Shown piece by piece: positions 1-9,560 of a DNA stretch of 64,000 nt. The notes beneath the pieces are model-generated. The model was not told the origin of the DNA and made no database searches. It saw only the letters and a list, made by a program, of their open reading frames with translations. Positions within the stretch are counted from its first letter, which is position 1. Each line of letters starts with the position of its first letter. Both the position numbers and the translations under genes were made by a program. The stretch is from Streptomyces sp. DHE7-1. GTDB taxonomy: Bacteria; Actinomycetota; Actinomycetes; Streptomycetales; Streptomycetaceae. The DNA lies in the NCBI GenBank assembly GCA_016432725.1, contig JACJDG010000003.1, positions 6,354,001-6,418,000 of the forward strand, written 5' to 3'.

Positions 1-1
1 C

Positions 2-3000
2 AAGAACGACCTGATCACGACCCCGGCGCCGGTCTACGACGCCAACGACAACGTCACGGCCGCCACCGCGCCCAACGGAGCGGTGTCCTCGGCGGTGTAC
101 GACGAGGCCGACCAGATCACCGAGGCGGTCGCGCCGAAGGACTCGGACACCGCGCCCGCGCGGAAGACCACCTACACCTACGACCGGACCGGCCACCTGA
201 AGACGACGACCGAGCCGAAGGGCGCGGCGACGACGGCCGATCCGGACGACTTCACCACGACCAACACCTACGACGCGATCTACGAGGTCACCGACGTCGT
301 CAACTCGCTCGGTGAGAAGATCTCGTACGCCTACGACTCGGTCGGCAACAACGTCGAGGTCGTCGACCCGAAGAAGAACCAGACGTCCGACCCGGACGAC
401 TTCGCGTCGAAGATGGAGTACGACCTCGACCACCGGGTCACCAAGGTCGTCGACACGACCGGCAAGGTCACCTCGCGCGGTTACGACAAGGACTCACTGG
501 TCGTCTCCGAGACGGACCAGCTGGGCAACACCACCCTGACCGCTTACGACGAGCGCGGCAAGCGGACCGAGCTGAAGGTCCCGCACGACGGGACCGGCTC
601 CGGCACCGTCTACCGGACCACGCGGTACGAGTACGACCAGGTGGGCAACCTCACCCGGACGGTCACCCCGCGCGGCACGGAGACGGCCGGCGAGCAGGAC
701 TTCGCCTCGCGCACCGAGTACGACGCGCTCAACCGGCCGGTCAAGCAGTACCTGCCGTACGACCCGTCGGACGCCCGCTACAACAACCCGAACGTCTACA
801 CGGAGACCGTCTACGACGAGGCGGGCCGGGTCGCCAGGACCTCCATGCCGCCGTCGGCGGGGCAGAGCGTCCGCAACGACACCGTCCAGACCTACTTCGA
901 CAACGGGTGGGCGAAGACCTCCACCGACCCGTGGGACATCAGGACCAGCTACGACTACAACGAGCTGGGTCTGCAGACCTCCCGCACCATCTCCTCGGCC
1001 GACGGCGACGTCAGCCGCACGATGGGATGGAGCTACTACCCGAACGGCAAGCTGAAGGAGAAGACCGACGACGGTGTGCCCGTGGGCACGGCGGTCCCCC
1101 TCGTCGACAACTCCGACCTCCAGAACACCGGTTCCACCGGCACCTGGAGCACCGGCAGCCAGGCCGGTCAGCAGGGGTACGACCACCGGACCCACGCGGC
1201 CGGCGGCGGGACGGACTCGTTCACCTGGACGCTGAACATCCCGAAGGACGGGAAGTACACGGCCTATGTGAAGTTCCCCCAGGTCGCCGGGGCCAGCAAG
1301 GCCGCGAAGTACACCCTGACCCACGCGGGCGGGAGCGCCGACAGGACCGTCGACCAGTCCAGCGGCGCGGGCGCCTGGGTGAGCCTCGGCTCGTACGACT
1401 TCACCCAGGGGAACTCGGCGAAGCTGGAGCTCTTCCAGAGCACGGACGGCGCGGTCGTGGCGGACGCGGTCAAGCTCGTCCGGGACCTGTCCGGCGAGGC
1501 CGACGCGGAGAAGCACCAGTTCCGCTACGGCTACGACCTCAACGACAACCTGTCGTCCATAGACGACCTGTCGCCCGGCGCGAAGATCGACAAGTACACG
1601 CTCGCCTACAACGACGTGAACAAGGTCTCCCGTATCACCGAGGCACTGGCCGACGCGGACAGGACCACCACCACCTACACCTACGACCCGAACGACCAGC
1701 CGGAGACGGTCACCCACCCGCAGCAGTTCTCGAAGTACACCTACGACCTGAGGGAGAAGGTCCGGACGGTCTCCGTGGGCACCTCGCCCGCCGACACCGA
1801 CCCGAAGGTCTCCGGCTACACCTACACCGACCGCGGTGAGGTGCTCCAGGCCACCAAGGACAACGGCAACGTCGTCACCAACTCCTACTTCGCCGACGGA
1901 GCGGTCAAGAGCTCGGTGGAGAAGAAGGCCGACGGCACCCTCGTCGCCTCGCACACCTACGCCTACGACGCCAACGGCAACAAGGCGCGCGACGACGCCA
2001 GGAAGATGAACGCCGACGACCACGCGGCGTACCTCGATTCCACGACGTCCTACTCCTACGACCCGGTCGACCGCGTCGCCAAGGCGGTCAAGACCGGCAA
2101 CGGCGCGAACACGGAGACGTACGTCCACGACGACAACGCCAACGTCCTGAAGCAGACGGTGGACGGTGTCAGCACGGACTTCGCCTACGACCGCAACCGG
2201 CTGCAGACCTCGACCACGAACGGATCCGTCACCTCCTTCAACTACGACCCGCTGGGCCGGCAGGAGTCGATGAGCCGCGACGGGCAGATCCAGTCGCGGA
2301 GCGTCTACGACGGGTTCGACCACGTCGTCGAGTCCCAGCAGCGGGCGCGGACGGCACGATGAAGTCCACGAAGTACACCTTCGACCCGCTCGACCGGACC
2401 CTGTCGACGACCGCCGACGGCAAGACCACGGACTACCACTACCTGGGCCTGTCCCAGGAGGTGCTGACCGAGGAGGTCGCCGGAAAGCTCACCAAGTCCT
2501 ACCAGTACAGCCCGTGGGGCGAGCGCCTGTCCCAGGTCAAGCACAACGACGACGGGAGCGAGGAGGACGGCTACTACGGCTACAACTCGCACACCGACGT
2601 CGAGACCCTGACCGACGACAGCGGCAACACCAAGGCGACCTACGGCTACACCGCCTACGGCAACGCCGACAAGTCGGAGTTCACCGGCATCGACAAGCCG
2701 GACCCGGCGGACCCGCAGAAGGAGGAGTACAACCCCTACCGCTACAACGCCAAGCGCTGGGACGACAACTCCGGCACGTACGACATGGGCTTCCGCGACT
2801 ACGACCCGGGTCTGAACCGCTTCACCACCCGGGACCTGTACAACGGCGCCCTGGCCGACATGGGTCTCGGCAGCGACCCGTTCACCGGGAACCGCTACGC
2901 CTTCACCGGCGGCAACCCGATCAGCAACGTGGAGATCGACGGGCACTTCGCCTTCGCCATCCCGCTGCTGGCCGCCGCTGCCGCGGTGGTCCTCGAGGCC

Positions 3001-3756
3001 GTGGTCGTGGCCGTCGTGGTCATCGCGGTCGTGGCCGCCGTCGCCTACGTGGCGACCCAGGTCCGGGACAGGATCGAGGAGTCCTCCAGGGACGACGCGG
3101 ACGAGGGCGCCCAGGACGATCCGCAGCCCGAGCCGAAGCCCGTCCCGAAACCGCGCCCGCTGCCCGACGACGACGGACGGCGCGGCAACTGCGGCGGCGG
3201 CTGGGTCAACTACAAGGACACGGACGCGGCCAACGGCAACCGTGCCCAGGGCGTCGACGCGTGCCTGACCAAGGACTACCTGAACAGCCACCAGGGCACC
3301 CCGACCAGCAGTGTGCTGCCGCCCGGCTACCGGTGGGCGCAGGACTTCGCCGAGAGCAAGGGCCTCGTCCCCCAGACCAACATCAACAACTGCCACCTGC
3401 TCGGGAACAAGCTGAGCGGGTCCGGCACGGACGCGCGGAACCTGGCCACGTGCGGCCGCGGGGCCAACGCCAAGCAGCGGGGCTCCGGGCAGGGCGACGA
3501 CCACATGTACAGCTACGAGAAGCAGGTGTACGACGCGGTCATGTCCGGCCAGGACGTGATGTACACGGTGACACCCGTCTACGACGGGAGCAGAACCGTG
3601 GCCACCGGCTTCCAGATCACGGCGTACGGCATGTATCCCGACGGCACCGTCGGGATCAACCTGAGCACCCTGATCCCGAACACCCTGAAGACCGGCCACA
3701 ACCTGGGGTCGCAGACGCAGAACGGTTCACCCGTACCGACGGGATCGACGCCATGA
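2..3756 (+). CDS. RHS/YD-repeat polymorphic toxin, 5' end outside window, one frameshift
   Basis: Large surface or secreted RHS protein that probably delivers a C-terminal toxin to competitors. The frame is open from the first bases, so the start lies upstream. Many YD repeats are visible (YDRTGHL, YDSVGNN, YDQVGNL, YDEAGRV, YDANGNK). A beta-rich insert at about 1078-1490 resembles the golvesin C-terminal-like domain. The RHS core ends near 2720-2945 (YNPYRYNAKRWDD, FRDYDPGLNRFTTRD, FTGGNPISNVEIDG). A hydrophobic Ala/Val segment follows at 2950-3065, then a variable C-terminal domain. That domain carries NNCHLLGNKLSGSG, NLATCG and VMYTVTPVY, which resemble the DNA/RNA non-specific endonuclease toxins of RHS and CDI systems. 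The frame breaks at the GGG run 2343-2345: as read it stops at 2362 and an ATG at 2359 opens the next frame. One extra G gives a smooth QQRGADGTMKSTKY. The RHS call is firm; the nuclease call is moderate. Confidence 0.85.
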
Positions 3757-3805
3757 CCGGCATGATGTCGGTCGACGCTGTGACCGTACGCGGAGAGGAG
3801 CACCG

Positions 3806-4345
3806 ATGAGCGCGGCAGCCGACGTGGACGCCCTGCTGCGGCTGATGCCGCCCCCGGGGACGGCGGCAGGACCGTCGACTGGGACCGGATGGCGCAGTCG
3901 TGGGGCCGGCCGTTCCCGCCCGACTACACGCGGTTCATGGAGGTGTACGGCGCCGGGGTCGTCCAGGACCTCCTCGTGGTTCTCGCGCCGCAGCCGAAGG
4001 CACCGCTGCAGGAGGCGGGCTGGGACGGCATGGTCGAGGAGACGGGGAACGCCGAGGACACCTGGGCCGACGCGTACCTCACCCCGGAACTGGAGGGGAC
4101 CTCGCCCCGGCTGATCGCCTGGGGGCCGACTCCAGTGCCGACCTGATGTGCTGGGACGCCTCCGGGGAGGACCCGGCCGCCTGGCCCGTCCTGGTGTTCA
4201 ACCGCGGCGAGATCCGGTTCACCCGCTACGACTGCGGGATGGCCGAGTTCCTCACCCGGGTGCTGAGGGGCGAGTTCCCGAGTGCCCGCTGGGGGACCTC
4301 GGGCTGTGGGGACGAGGGGAGGCGGCCTTCAAGAAGCTCGGCTAG
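3806..4345 (+). CDS. SMI1/KNR4-family immunity protein, three apparent frameshifts
   Basis: Likely the cognate immunity protein for the RHS toxin, starting 49 bases after its stop. No single frame covers it. The SMI1/KNR4 pattern appears by joining frames: WGRPFPPDYTRFMEVYGAGV, then DLLVVLAP, then DLMCWDASGEDPAAWPVLVF, then a C-terminus ending EAAFKKLG. Each join needs one extra G in a G run: 3856-3859, 4121-4125 and 4291-4295. The corrected protein is about 180 residues, usual for the family. Taken literally it is a pseudogene. Because every lesion is a one-base loss in a G run, as elsewhere in the window, I favour sequence error. The family call rests on the W-G-x-P-P-DY and YG-G pattern and on its position right after a toxin gene. 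Confidence 0.65.
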
Positions 4346-4381
4346 CCCGGCCGCGGGCCTGAGCCCGCCGCACAGGATCAC

Positions 4382-4417
4382 GCCGCCGGGCGACGGGTAC
4401 GTCCGTTGCCCGGCGGC
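4382..4417 (+). terminator. Strong hairpin after the toxin/immunity pair
   Basis: Ten-base arms GCCGCCGGGC (4382-4391) and GCCCGGCGGC (4408-4417) are perfectly complementary, and an inner ACGG/CCGT pair extends the stem. It lies 37 bases after the immunity gene stop. There is no T tract, as is usual in Streptomyces, so the terminator role is inferred from structure and position. Confidence 0.5.
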
Positions 4418-4506
4418 GTGGCACGTCCCCCGGCGCCGTCGCCGGCCCGTGGCGGCGCCGGCGGTGCGGCGCGGGCGTTCCTCCCCGGCCGTCACGCCTG
4501 GTTAAT

Positions 4507-5457
4507 ATGCGAGGGAAGGCGAACGAAGGCAGGGCCCGACAGATGATGAGAGAGGTCACCGCGACCCGCTACGTCGAACCCCTGCGTTCCGGCGGCTCGG
4601 TGCCTGGTGTCGTGGAGGCGGACGACCTCGGCACCTACGTCGTGAAGTTCACCGGATCGGCGCAGGGGCACAAGGCCCTGGTCGCCGAGGTGATCGTCGG
4701 GGAACTCGCGCGCGCGCTGGGCCTGCGCTTCCCCGAGCTGGTCCTCGTCCACTTCGACCCGGCGATCGCCGCCGACGAGCCCCACCAGGAGGTCCGGGAG
4801 CTGCACGGCGCGAGCGCGGGCGTCAACCTGGGCATGGACCACCTGCCGGGCGCCGCGGACTTCACCCCGGAGGTCGCCGAATCCTTCCCCGTGGACCCGC
4901 TGGAGGCGGGCCGGATCGTCTGGCTGGACGCCCTGACCGTCAACGTGGACCGCACGGTGCACAGCTCCAACCTGATGGTGTGGCCCACCCTCGGCACCGT
5001 GCCGCCGCGCCTGTGGCTCATCGACCACGGCGCCGCCCTCGTCTTCCACCACCGCTGGGACACCACCACCCCGGGCAAGCGGTACGACTTCCGCCACCAC
5101 GCCCTCGGCCACTACGGTCCCGACGTACTGGCCGCCGACGCGGAACTGGCGCCCCGCGTCACCGAGGAACTGCTGCGCGGGATCGTCGCCGAGGTGCCGG
5201 ACGCCTGGCTGGCCGAGGACGCGGGCTTCGCGGCCCCCGACGACGTCCGGGCCGCCTATGTCGACTACCTGCTGCAGCGGGTGCGGCGGTCGGCCGAGTG
5301 GCTGCCGACCGACTTCCCGGGCGCGGCGGAACTGGCCGCCGAGGAGACCGCGCGCGCGGCGCGGACGCAAGCGGGCCGCCCCGACTGGCTCAAGCGGGTA
5401 CCCGACCTGCACGGCAGGCCAGGGGTCGAGCCGGACGGGGCGGTGCACTTCGGCTGA
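4507..5457 (+). CDS. HipA-like kinase family protein
   Basis: Predicted protein of 316 residues resembling the HipA_2/HipA-like kinases common in actinomycetes. Visible features are the nucleotide-binding N-terminal lobe (YVVKFTGSAQGHKALVAEVIVGELARALGL, positions about 45-75 of the protein), the catalytic-loop region WLDALTVNVDRTVHSSN near residue 140, and LWLIDHGAALVFHH, where IDHG is the metal-binding DFG-like motif. No HipB-type antitoxin gene lies next to it, so a toxin-antitoxin role is not supported. The start is uncertain: ATG at 4507 gives the longest frame, but ATGATG at 4543-4548 (MMREVTATRYV) fits the family N-terminus better. It converges with malate synthase across a perfect hairpin. 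Confidence 0.7.
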   Translation: MRGKANEGRARQMMREVTATRYVEPLRSGGSVPGVVEADDLGTYVVKFTGSAQGHKALVAEVIVGELARALGLRFPELVLVHFDPAIAADEPHQEVRELHGASAGVNLGMDHLPGAADFTPEVAESFPVDPLEAGRIVWLDALTVNVDRTVHSSNLMVWPTLGTVPPRLWLIDHGAALVFHHRWDTTTPGKRYDFRHHALGHYGPDVLAADAELAPRVTEELLRGIVAEVPDAWLAEDAGFAAPDDVRAAYVDYLLQRVRRSAEWLPTDFPGAAELAAEETARAARTQAGRPDWLKRVPDLHGRPGVEPDGAVHFG

Positions 5458-5486
5458 CCGGTGGCCCCGGTCGCCGGGGCCACCGG
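5458..5486. terminator. Bidirectional terminator hairpin
   Basis: Perfect 13-base inverted repeat, CCGGTGGCCCCGG / CCGGGGCCACCGG, with a TCG loop. It lies exactly between the convergent stops of the HipA-like gene (5457) and malate synthase (5493), so it probably ends transcription from both sides. Confidence 0.75.
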
Positions 5487-5492
5487 ATCCCG

Positions 5493-7118
5493 TCAGCCCT
5501 TCAGCCGCTCGTACGCCGGCAGGGTCAGGAAGTCGGCGTAGTCCTCGTCGAGGGACACCTGGAGCAGCAGGTCGTGCGCCTCCTGCCAGTGGCCGGCCGC
5601 GAAGGCCTCCTCGCCGATCTCCGCGCGGATGGCCGCCAGTTCCGCGGCGGCGACCTTGCGGGCCAGTTCCGGGGTGGCCTTCTCACCGTTCTCGAACTCG
5701 ACGCCCGCGTTGATCCACTGCCAGATCTGGGAGCGGGAGATCTCCGCGGTGGCCGCGTCCTCCATCAGGTTGAAGATGGCGACGGCGCCGAGCCCGCGCA
5801 GCCACGCCTCGATGTAACGGATGCCGACCTGGACGGCGTTGACGAGTCCGGGATACGTCGGCTTCGCCTCCAGCGAGTCGACGGCGATCAGGTCGGCCGC
5901 CTCGACGTGGACGTCCTCGCGCAGCCGGTCCTTCTGGTTCGGCTTGTCGCCGAGTACCTTGTCGAAGGACTCCATGGCGATGGGGACCAGGTCGGGGTGG
6001 GCGACCCAGGAGCCGTCGAAACCGTCGTTCGCCTCGCGGTCCTTGTCCGCCTTGACCTTCTCGAAGGCGACCTTGTTGACCTCCTCGTCGCGCCGGGACG
6101 GGATGAACGCCGCCATGCCGCCGATCGCGTGCGCGCCGCGCCTGTGGCAGGTGCGGACGAGGAGTTCGGTGTACGCCCGCATGAACGGGGCGGTCATGGT
6201 GACCGCGTTGCGGTCCGGCAGGACGAACTTCGGCCCGCCGTCGCGGAAGTTCTTCACGATGGAGAAGAGGTAGTCCCAGCGGCCGGCGTTCAGCCCGGCG
6301 GCGTGGTCGCGGAGCTCGTAGAGGATCTCCTCCATCTCGTACGCGGCCGTGATCGTCTCGATCAGGACGGTGGCGCGGACGGTGCCCTGAGGGACCCCCA
6401 CGTAATCCTGGGCGAAGACGAACACGTCGTTCCACAGGCGGGCCTCGAGGTGCGACTCGGTCTTCGGCAGGTAGAAGTACGGGCCCTTGCCGAGGTCCAG
6501 CAGCCGCTGGGCGTTGTGGAAGAAGTACAGGCCGAAGTCGACGAGCGCGCCCGGCACGGGCCGGCCCTCGGCGTCGACGAGGTGGCGCTCGTCCAGGTGC
6601 CAGCCGCGCGGGCGCATGACGACCGTGGCCAGCTCCTCGTCGGGGCGCAGGGCGTAGGACTTGCCGGACCCGGGGTCCGTGAAGTCGATGTTCCGGGTGT
6701 AGGCGTCGGCCAGGTTGACCTGGCCGAGGACCACGTTCTCCCAGGTGGGCGCGGAGGCGTCCTCGAAGTCGGCGAGCCAGACCCTGGCGCCCGAGTTGAG
6801 CGCGTTGATGGTCATCTTCCGGTCGGTGGGGCCGGTGATCTCCACGCGCCGGTCGTTCAGCGCGGCCGGCGCCGGGGCGACCCGCCAGGAGTCGTCCGCG
6901 CGGATCGCGGCCGTCTCCGGGAGGAAGTCCAGGGTCGAGGTGCGGGCGATCTCGGCGCGGCGCTCCGCGCGGCGGGCGAGGAGTTCGTCACGGCGCGGGG
7001 TGAACCGCCGGTGCAGCTCCGCCACGAAGGCGAGCGCCGCGTCGGTGAGGACCTCCTCCTGCCGGGGCAGGGGCTCGGCGTCGACGATGGCCAGCGGAGA
7101 CGGCGCTGGTGCGGACAT
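5493..7118 (-). CDS. aceB: Malate synthase A
   Basis: Condenses glyoxylate with acetyl-CoA to malate in the cytoplasm. Here it consumes the glyoxylate released by allantoin breakdown and serves the glyoxylate shunt. The 541-residue product matches the malate synthase A length. Family hallmarks are GPTDRKMTINALNSGA, VWLADFEDASAPTWEN, MRPRGWHLDE (active-site Arg region), YFYLPKTESHLEARLWNDVF and the C-terminal SRSQIWQWINAGVEF. The start ATG at 7118 is preceded by GAAGGAAG about ten bases upstream. A perfect dyad GTGCCA-AG-TGGCAC lies 32 bases before the start. Location beside allR and the allantoin genes suggests co-regulation by AllR, as I recall for the S. coelicolor SCO6243-6248 region. Confidence 0.95.
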   Translation of the reverse strand: MSAPAPSPLAIVDAEPLPRQEEVLTDAALAFVAELHRRFTPRRDELLARRAERRAEIARTSTLDFLPETAAIRADDSWRVAPAPAALNDRRVEITGPTDRKMTINALNSGARVWLADFEDASAPTWENVVLGQVNLADAYTRNIDFTDPGSGKSYALRPDEELATVVMRPRGWHLDERHLVDAEGRPVPGALVDFGLYFFHNAQRLLDLGKGPYFYLPKTESHLEARLWNDVFVFAQDYVGVPQGTVRATVLIETITAAYEMEEILYELRDHAAGLNAGRWDYLFSIVKNFRDGGPKFVLPDRNAVTMTAPFMRAYTELLVRTCHRRGAHAIGGMAAFIPSRRDEEVNKVAFEKVKADKDREANDGFDGSWVAHPDLVPIAMESFDKVLGDKPNQKDRLREDVHVEAADLIAVDSLEAKPTYPGLVNAVQVGIRYIEAWLRGLGAVAIFNLMEDAATAEISRSQIWQWINAGVEFENGEKATPELARKVAAAELAAIRAEIGEEAFAAGHWQEAHDLLLQVSLDEDYADFLTLPAYERLKG

Positions 7119-7149
7119 GAGCTGTCACTTCCTTCAGCGGTGGCACCGG

Positions 7150-7163
7150 GTGCCAAGTGGCAC
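7150..7163. promoter_or_regulatory. Palindrome upstream of malate synthase
   Basis: GTGCCA-AG-TGGCAC is a perfect inverted repeat in the 184-base gap between malate synthase and the upstream nucleotidyltransferase gene, just ahead of the aceB ribosome-binding site. It could be an operator or a leader hairpin; the regulator is not identified. Confidence 0.35.
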
Positions 7164-7302
7164 GAAATGGACGAATCGCGCCCGCTGTGCGATCGGGCGC
7201 TTCTGAGCAGTGGATACTAGTTTCCTCATCGTGGAACTTCAATGGTTTGTTGATGTCGAGAATCTCCGGGTCGAGGCAAGGTGGCGCTCGGTGCCATCGC
7301 GT

Positions 7303-7914
7303 TCACTCAAGGTGGCTCAGGTCCGCCTCGGTGTCGATGTCGTAGGGCTCGGCCACGTCCGCGCACTCCACCAGCCTGAGCGCCGCCGCGTGTTCGCGCA
7401 GGTAGGCGCGGGCCCCGCGGTCGCCGGTGGCGGAGGCCGCGACGCCCGCCCAGTGCGCCGCGCCGAACAGCACCGGATGCCCGCGCACGCCGTCGTAGGC
7501 GGCCGAGACCAGCGAGTTCTCGCCCTCGTACGCGTCGAGCACCCGGGTCACCGCGGCCGTCCCGATGCCGGGCTGGTCGACCAGGCTCACCAAGGCCGCC
7601 GTCACCCCCGAACCGGTGAGCGAGCCGAGTCCGGCGCGCAGCGACGAGCCCATCCCCTCGGCCCAGTCGGGGTTGCGCACCGTGACGCAGCCGCTCAGGT
7701 CCGCCCGGTCCAGGACGTCGTCGGCCGCGGCGCCGAGGACCACATGGATCCGCCCGCACCCCGCCGCGCGCAGCACCCCGACCGCGTGTTCGATCAGAGG
7801 CCGCCCCCGGTGCTCCAGCAGCGCCTTGGGCCGCCCGCCGAGCCGTCTGCCGCCGCCCGCGGCCAGCAGCAGCCCGGCGACGCTCTCCTCGTGTCCGTCC
7901 CGGTTGTCCGTCAT
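7303..7914 (-). CDS. MobA-like nucleotidyltransferase family protein
   Basis: A 203-residue NTP-transferase-fold protein. The N-terminal signature LLLAAGGGRRLGGRPKALL (residues about 15-33) is the nucleotide-binding loop of the MobA/MocA type. The acceptor-site region NPDWAEGMGSSLRAGL and the metal-binding VDQPG segment are also present. Relatives include molybdenum cofactor cytidylyltransferases (MocA). A link to purine catabolism is plausible because xanthine dehydrogenase needs that cofactor and feeds allantoin synthesis, but no xdh gene is in the window. Same strand as malate synthase and divergent from the DUF5955-like gene. The substrate is not certain. Confidence 0.8.
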   Translation of the reverse strand: MTDNRDGHEESVAGLLLAAGGGRRLGGRPKALLEHRGRPLIEHAVGVLRAAGCGRIHVVLGAAADDVLDRADLSGCVTVRNPDWAEGMGSSLRAGLGSLTGSGVTAALVSLVDQPGIGTAAVTRVLDAYEGENSLVSAAYDGVRGHPVLFGAAHWAGVAASATGDRGARAYLREHAAALRLVECADVAEPYDIDTEADLSHLE

Positions 7915-8043
7915 GCGTCCTGCATACCCGACGCGGGCCGCGCGGCCCGTGCCCCTTGGGCTGAATTTCGGTCCGCGTGGTGGCGCTCCCGGACGGCGTG
8001 GCGTTTACTGACCCGCGCACGACGGCGTGTGAGGGGGAGGGCT

Positions 8044-8358
8044 GTGTCGCGGAGCTTGGAGCAGAGGCCGGTGACCGGCGGCGACGAGGACGTGAGAGTG
8101 GCGGGGCTGCGGACCGCGGTGTCCCGGCTGCGCCGCGAACTCGCCGCCCTCCCGGCGGATTTCCCCGACCGGGGGATAGCCGAGGACGAGCTGGCCGCGC
8201 TCGCGGCGATGGCCGCCGGCGGCGTCCCCGAGACCCCCAGGCTGCGCCGCTCCCTGCTGCTGATCGCGGGCGCGATCGGCTCGGTCAGCGCGCTGACGCG
8301 CGGCCTGACCGAGGTCCGCGAGGCGGTGGACCTGTTCGGGGAGCCGCCGGGGCGGTGA
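8044..8358 (+). CDS. Small DUF5955-like protein of unknown function
   Basis: A 104-residue protein starting at GTG 8044 with a good ribosome-binding site (GAGGGGGAGG) just upstream. The frame is open far upstream, but the only well-placed start is this GTG. The sequence is helical and charged: VAGLRTAVSRLRRELAALP, then a linker, then RRSLLLIAGAIGSVSALTRG and LTEVREAVDLFG. It matches what I remember of the Streptomyces DUF5955 family. No catalytic motif is visible. It lies between the nucleotidyltransferase and allR genes, a place where small conserved hypotheticals occur in Streptomyces. No function is proposed. Confidence 0.7.
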   Translation: MSRSLEQRPVTGGDEDVRVAGLRTAVSRLRRELAALPADFPDRGIAEDELAALAAMAAGGVPETPRLRRSLLLIAGAIGSVSALTRGLTEVREAVDLFGEPPGR

Positions 8359-8366
8359 GCCCCGGT

Positions 8367-8395
8367 GTCCGGCCGCGGCGCGTTCGGCGCCGGAC
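8367..8395. terminator. Possible terminator between convergent genes
   Basis: Arms GTCCGGC (8367-8373) and GCCGGAC (8389-8395) lie between the convergent stops at 8358 and 8416. The 15-base loop is itself GC-rich and may pair further. Moderate to weak evidence. Confidence 0.35.
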
Positions 8396-8415
8396 GCGTC
8401 CGGACCCGGCGCCCG

Positions 8416-9287
8416 TCACGGCCGGCCGGTGACCGCCCGGCGCCCGCCGGCGGCCGTGCCCTCGTACGGGCGGCCGCCGCACGGCTCCGCCGGAGGCTCA
8501 GGCCCCGAACTCGCCAGGGCCTCGGACAGCTCCACGGCGATGCCCCGCAGCACCGGGACGATCTTCTCGGTCGCGGCCTCGGTGACCCGGCCGGCCGGTC
8601 CGGAGATGGAGATCGCGGCGGCCGTGGGGAGTCGGGCACCGGCACCGCGAGGCACCTGACGCCGATCTCCTGCTCGTTGTCGTCCACCGCGTACCCCTGC
8701 CGGCGCACGTCCTCCAGCGCCGCCAGGAAACCCTCCGGCGTGGTGATGGTCTTGTCCGTCGCGGCCGGCATTCCGGTCCGGGAGAGCAGGGCGCGCACCT
8801 CGTCGTCGGGGACACCGGCCAGCAGGGCCTTGCCGACCCCGGTGGAGTGCGGCAGCACGCGGCGCCCCACCTCGGTGAACATCCGCATCGAGTGCTTGGA
8901 CGGCACCTGGGCGACGTAGACGATCTCGTCGCCGTCCAGCAGGGCCATGTTCGCCGTCTCGCCGGTCTCCTCCACCAGCCGGGCCAGATAGGGCCGCGCC
9001 CAGGTGCCGAGCAGCCGGGAGGCGGACTCGCCGAGCCGGATCAGCCGCGGGCCGAGCGCGTACCGGCGGTTCGGCTGCTGGCGTACGTAGCCGCAGGCCA
9101 CCAGGGTGCGCATCAGCCGGTGGATGGTGGGCAGCGGCAGCCCGCTGGTCGCGGACAGCTCGCTCAGGCCGACCTCGCCGCCCGCGTCCGCCATCCGCTC
9201 CAGCAGATCGAAGGCGCGCTCCAGGGACTGGACCCCGCCGGCGGAGGACTTGGCGGAGTCGGTGGTGCTGGCGCTGGACGTCGGCAC
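8416..9287 (-). CDS. allR: IclR-family regulator, AllR-like, one frameshift
   Basis: Probable repressor of allantoin and glyoxylate genes. The N-terminus has the IclR winged helix (VQSLERAFDLLERMADAGGE, VGLSELSATSGLPLPTIHRL, residues about 18-65). The effector-binding domain follows (VAQVPSKHSMRMF, LPHSTGVGKALLAG, GYAVDDNEQEIGVRCLAVPV). After AVPVPD the frame breaks at the GGGG run 8626-8629 (CCCC on the coding strand). With one more C the protein continues SPTAAAISISGPAGRVT and ends at 8416, giving 290 residues. As given, it instead runs out of frame to 7911 for 458 residues with an arginine/proline-rich nonsense tail. Divergent from allantoinase, with palindromes in the gap between. The symbol is used by analogy with S. 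coelicolor AllR. Confidence 0.85.
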
Positions 9288-9560
9288 GGCACGTTCCTTT
9301 CGGGACTGGCGGGGAGGGCAGAAGCCTACCCGGCGGCCGGTTGACTCCCTGCTTGTACGTAGCTACGTTCTGCTCATCGGAATTCTAATTCCGCTTTGTG
9401 GAAACGTCCAGAGCCGCTGCCCCCGCGACGCTGTTCAGAAGTGTGCCCCTTGACGACGGGGGAGCGGGAGTGAAGACTCCTTCAACAGAACGTTGAAGTC
9501 CGTTACATGGGTGTAAATCCCGTTTCCGGGACGTGAACGGCGGCAGAGAGAGGAGTCCGG
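9288..9560. promoter_or_regulatory. Divergent allR-allantoinase control region with palindromes
   Basis: Two perfect dyads are visible: CGGAATT-CT-AATTCCG (9378-9393) and CTTCAAC-AGAAC-GTTGAAG (9480-9498). An imperfect TGGAAACGTCCA lies just after the first. IclR-family regulators bind short palindromes of this kind, often GGAA-N-TTCC, so the first is the better AllR operator candidate. The region must contain promoters for both divergent genes; I do not assign -10/-35 boxes. Confidence 0.5.

Noticed and set aside
494..2323. Minus-strand open frame over the RHS gene, and similar long frames opposite PKS and NRPS genes (for example 28851-31538, 42727-44691, 47037-49502)
   Set aside because: GC-rich antisense shadows: compositionally biased (His/Arg/Pro or Val/Gly) without domains, while the sense strand encodes clear families.
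4980..7220. Plus-strand open frame of 746 codons
   Set aside because: It runs out of frame through the HipA-like gene and antisense to malate synthase. No domain.
7911..8625. C-terminal extension of the IclR regulator to 458 residues
   Set aside because: After AVPVPD the frame becomes Arg/Pro/Ser-rich nonsense and overlaps the DUF5955-like gene. The true C-terminus is in the neighbouring frame ending at 8416.
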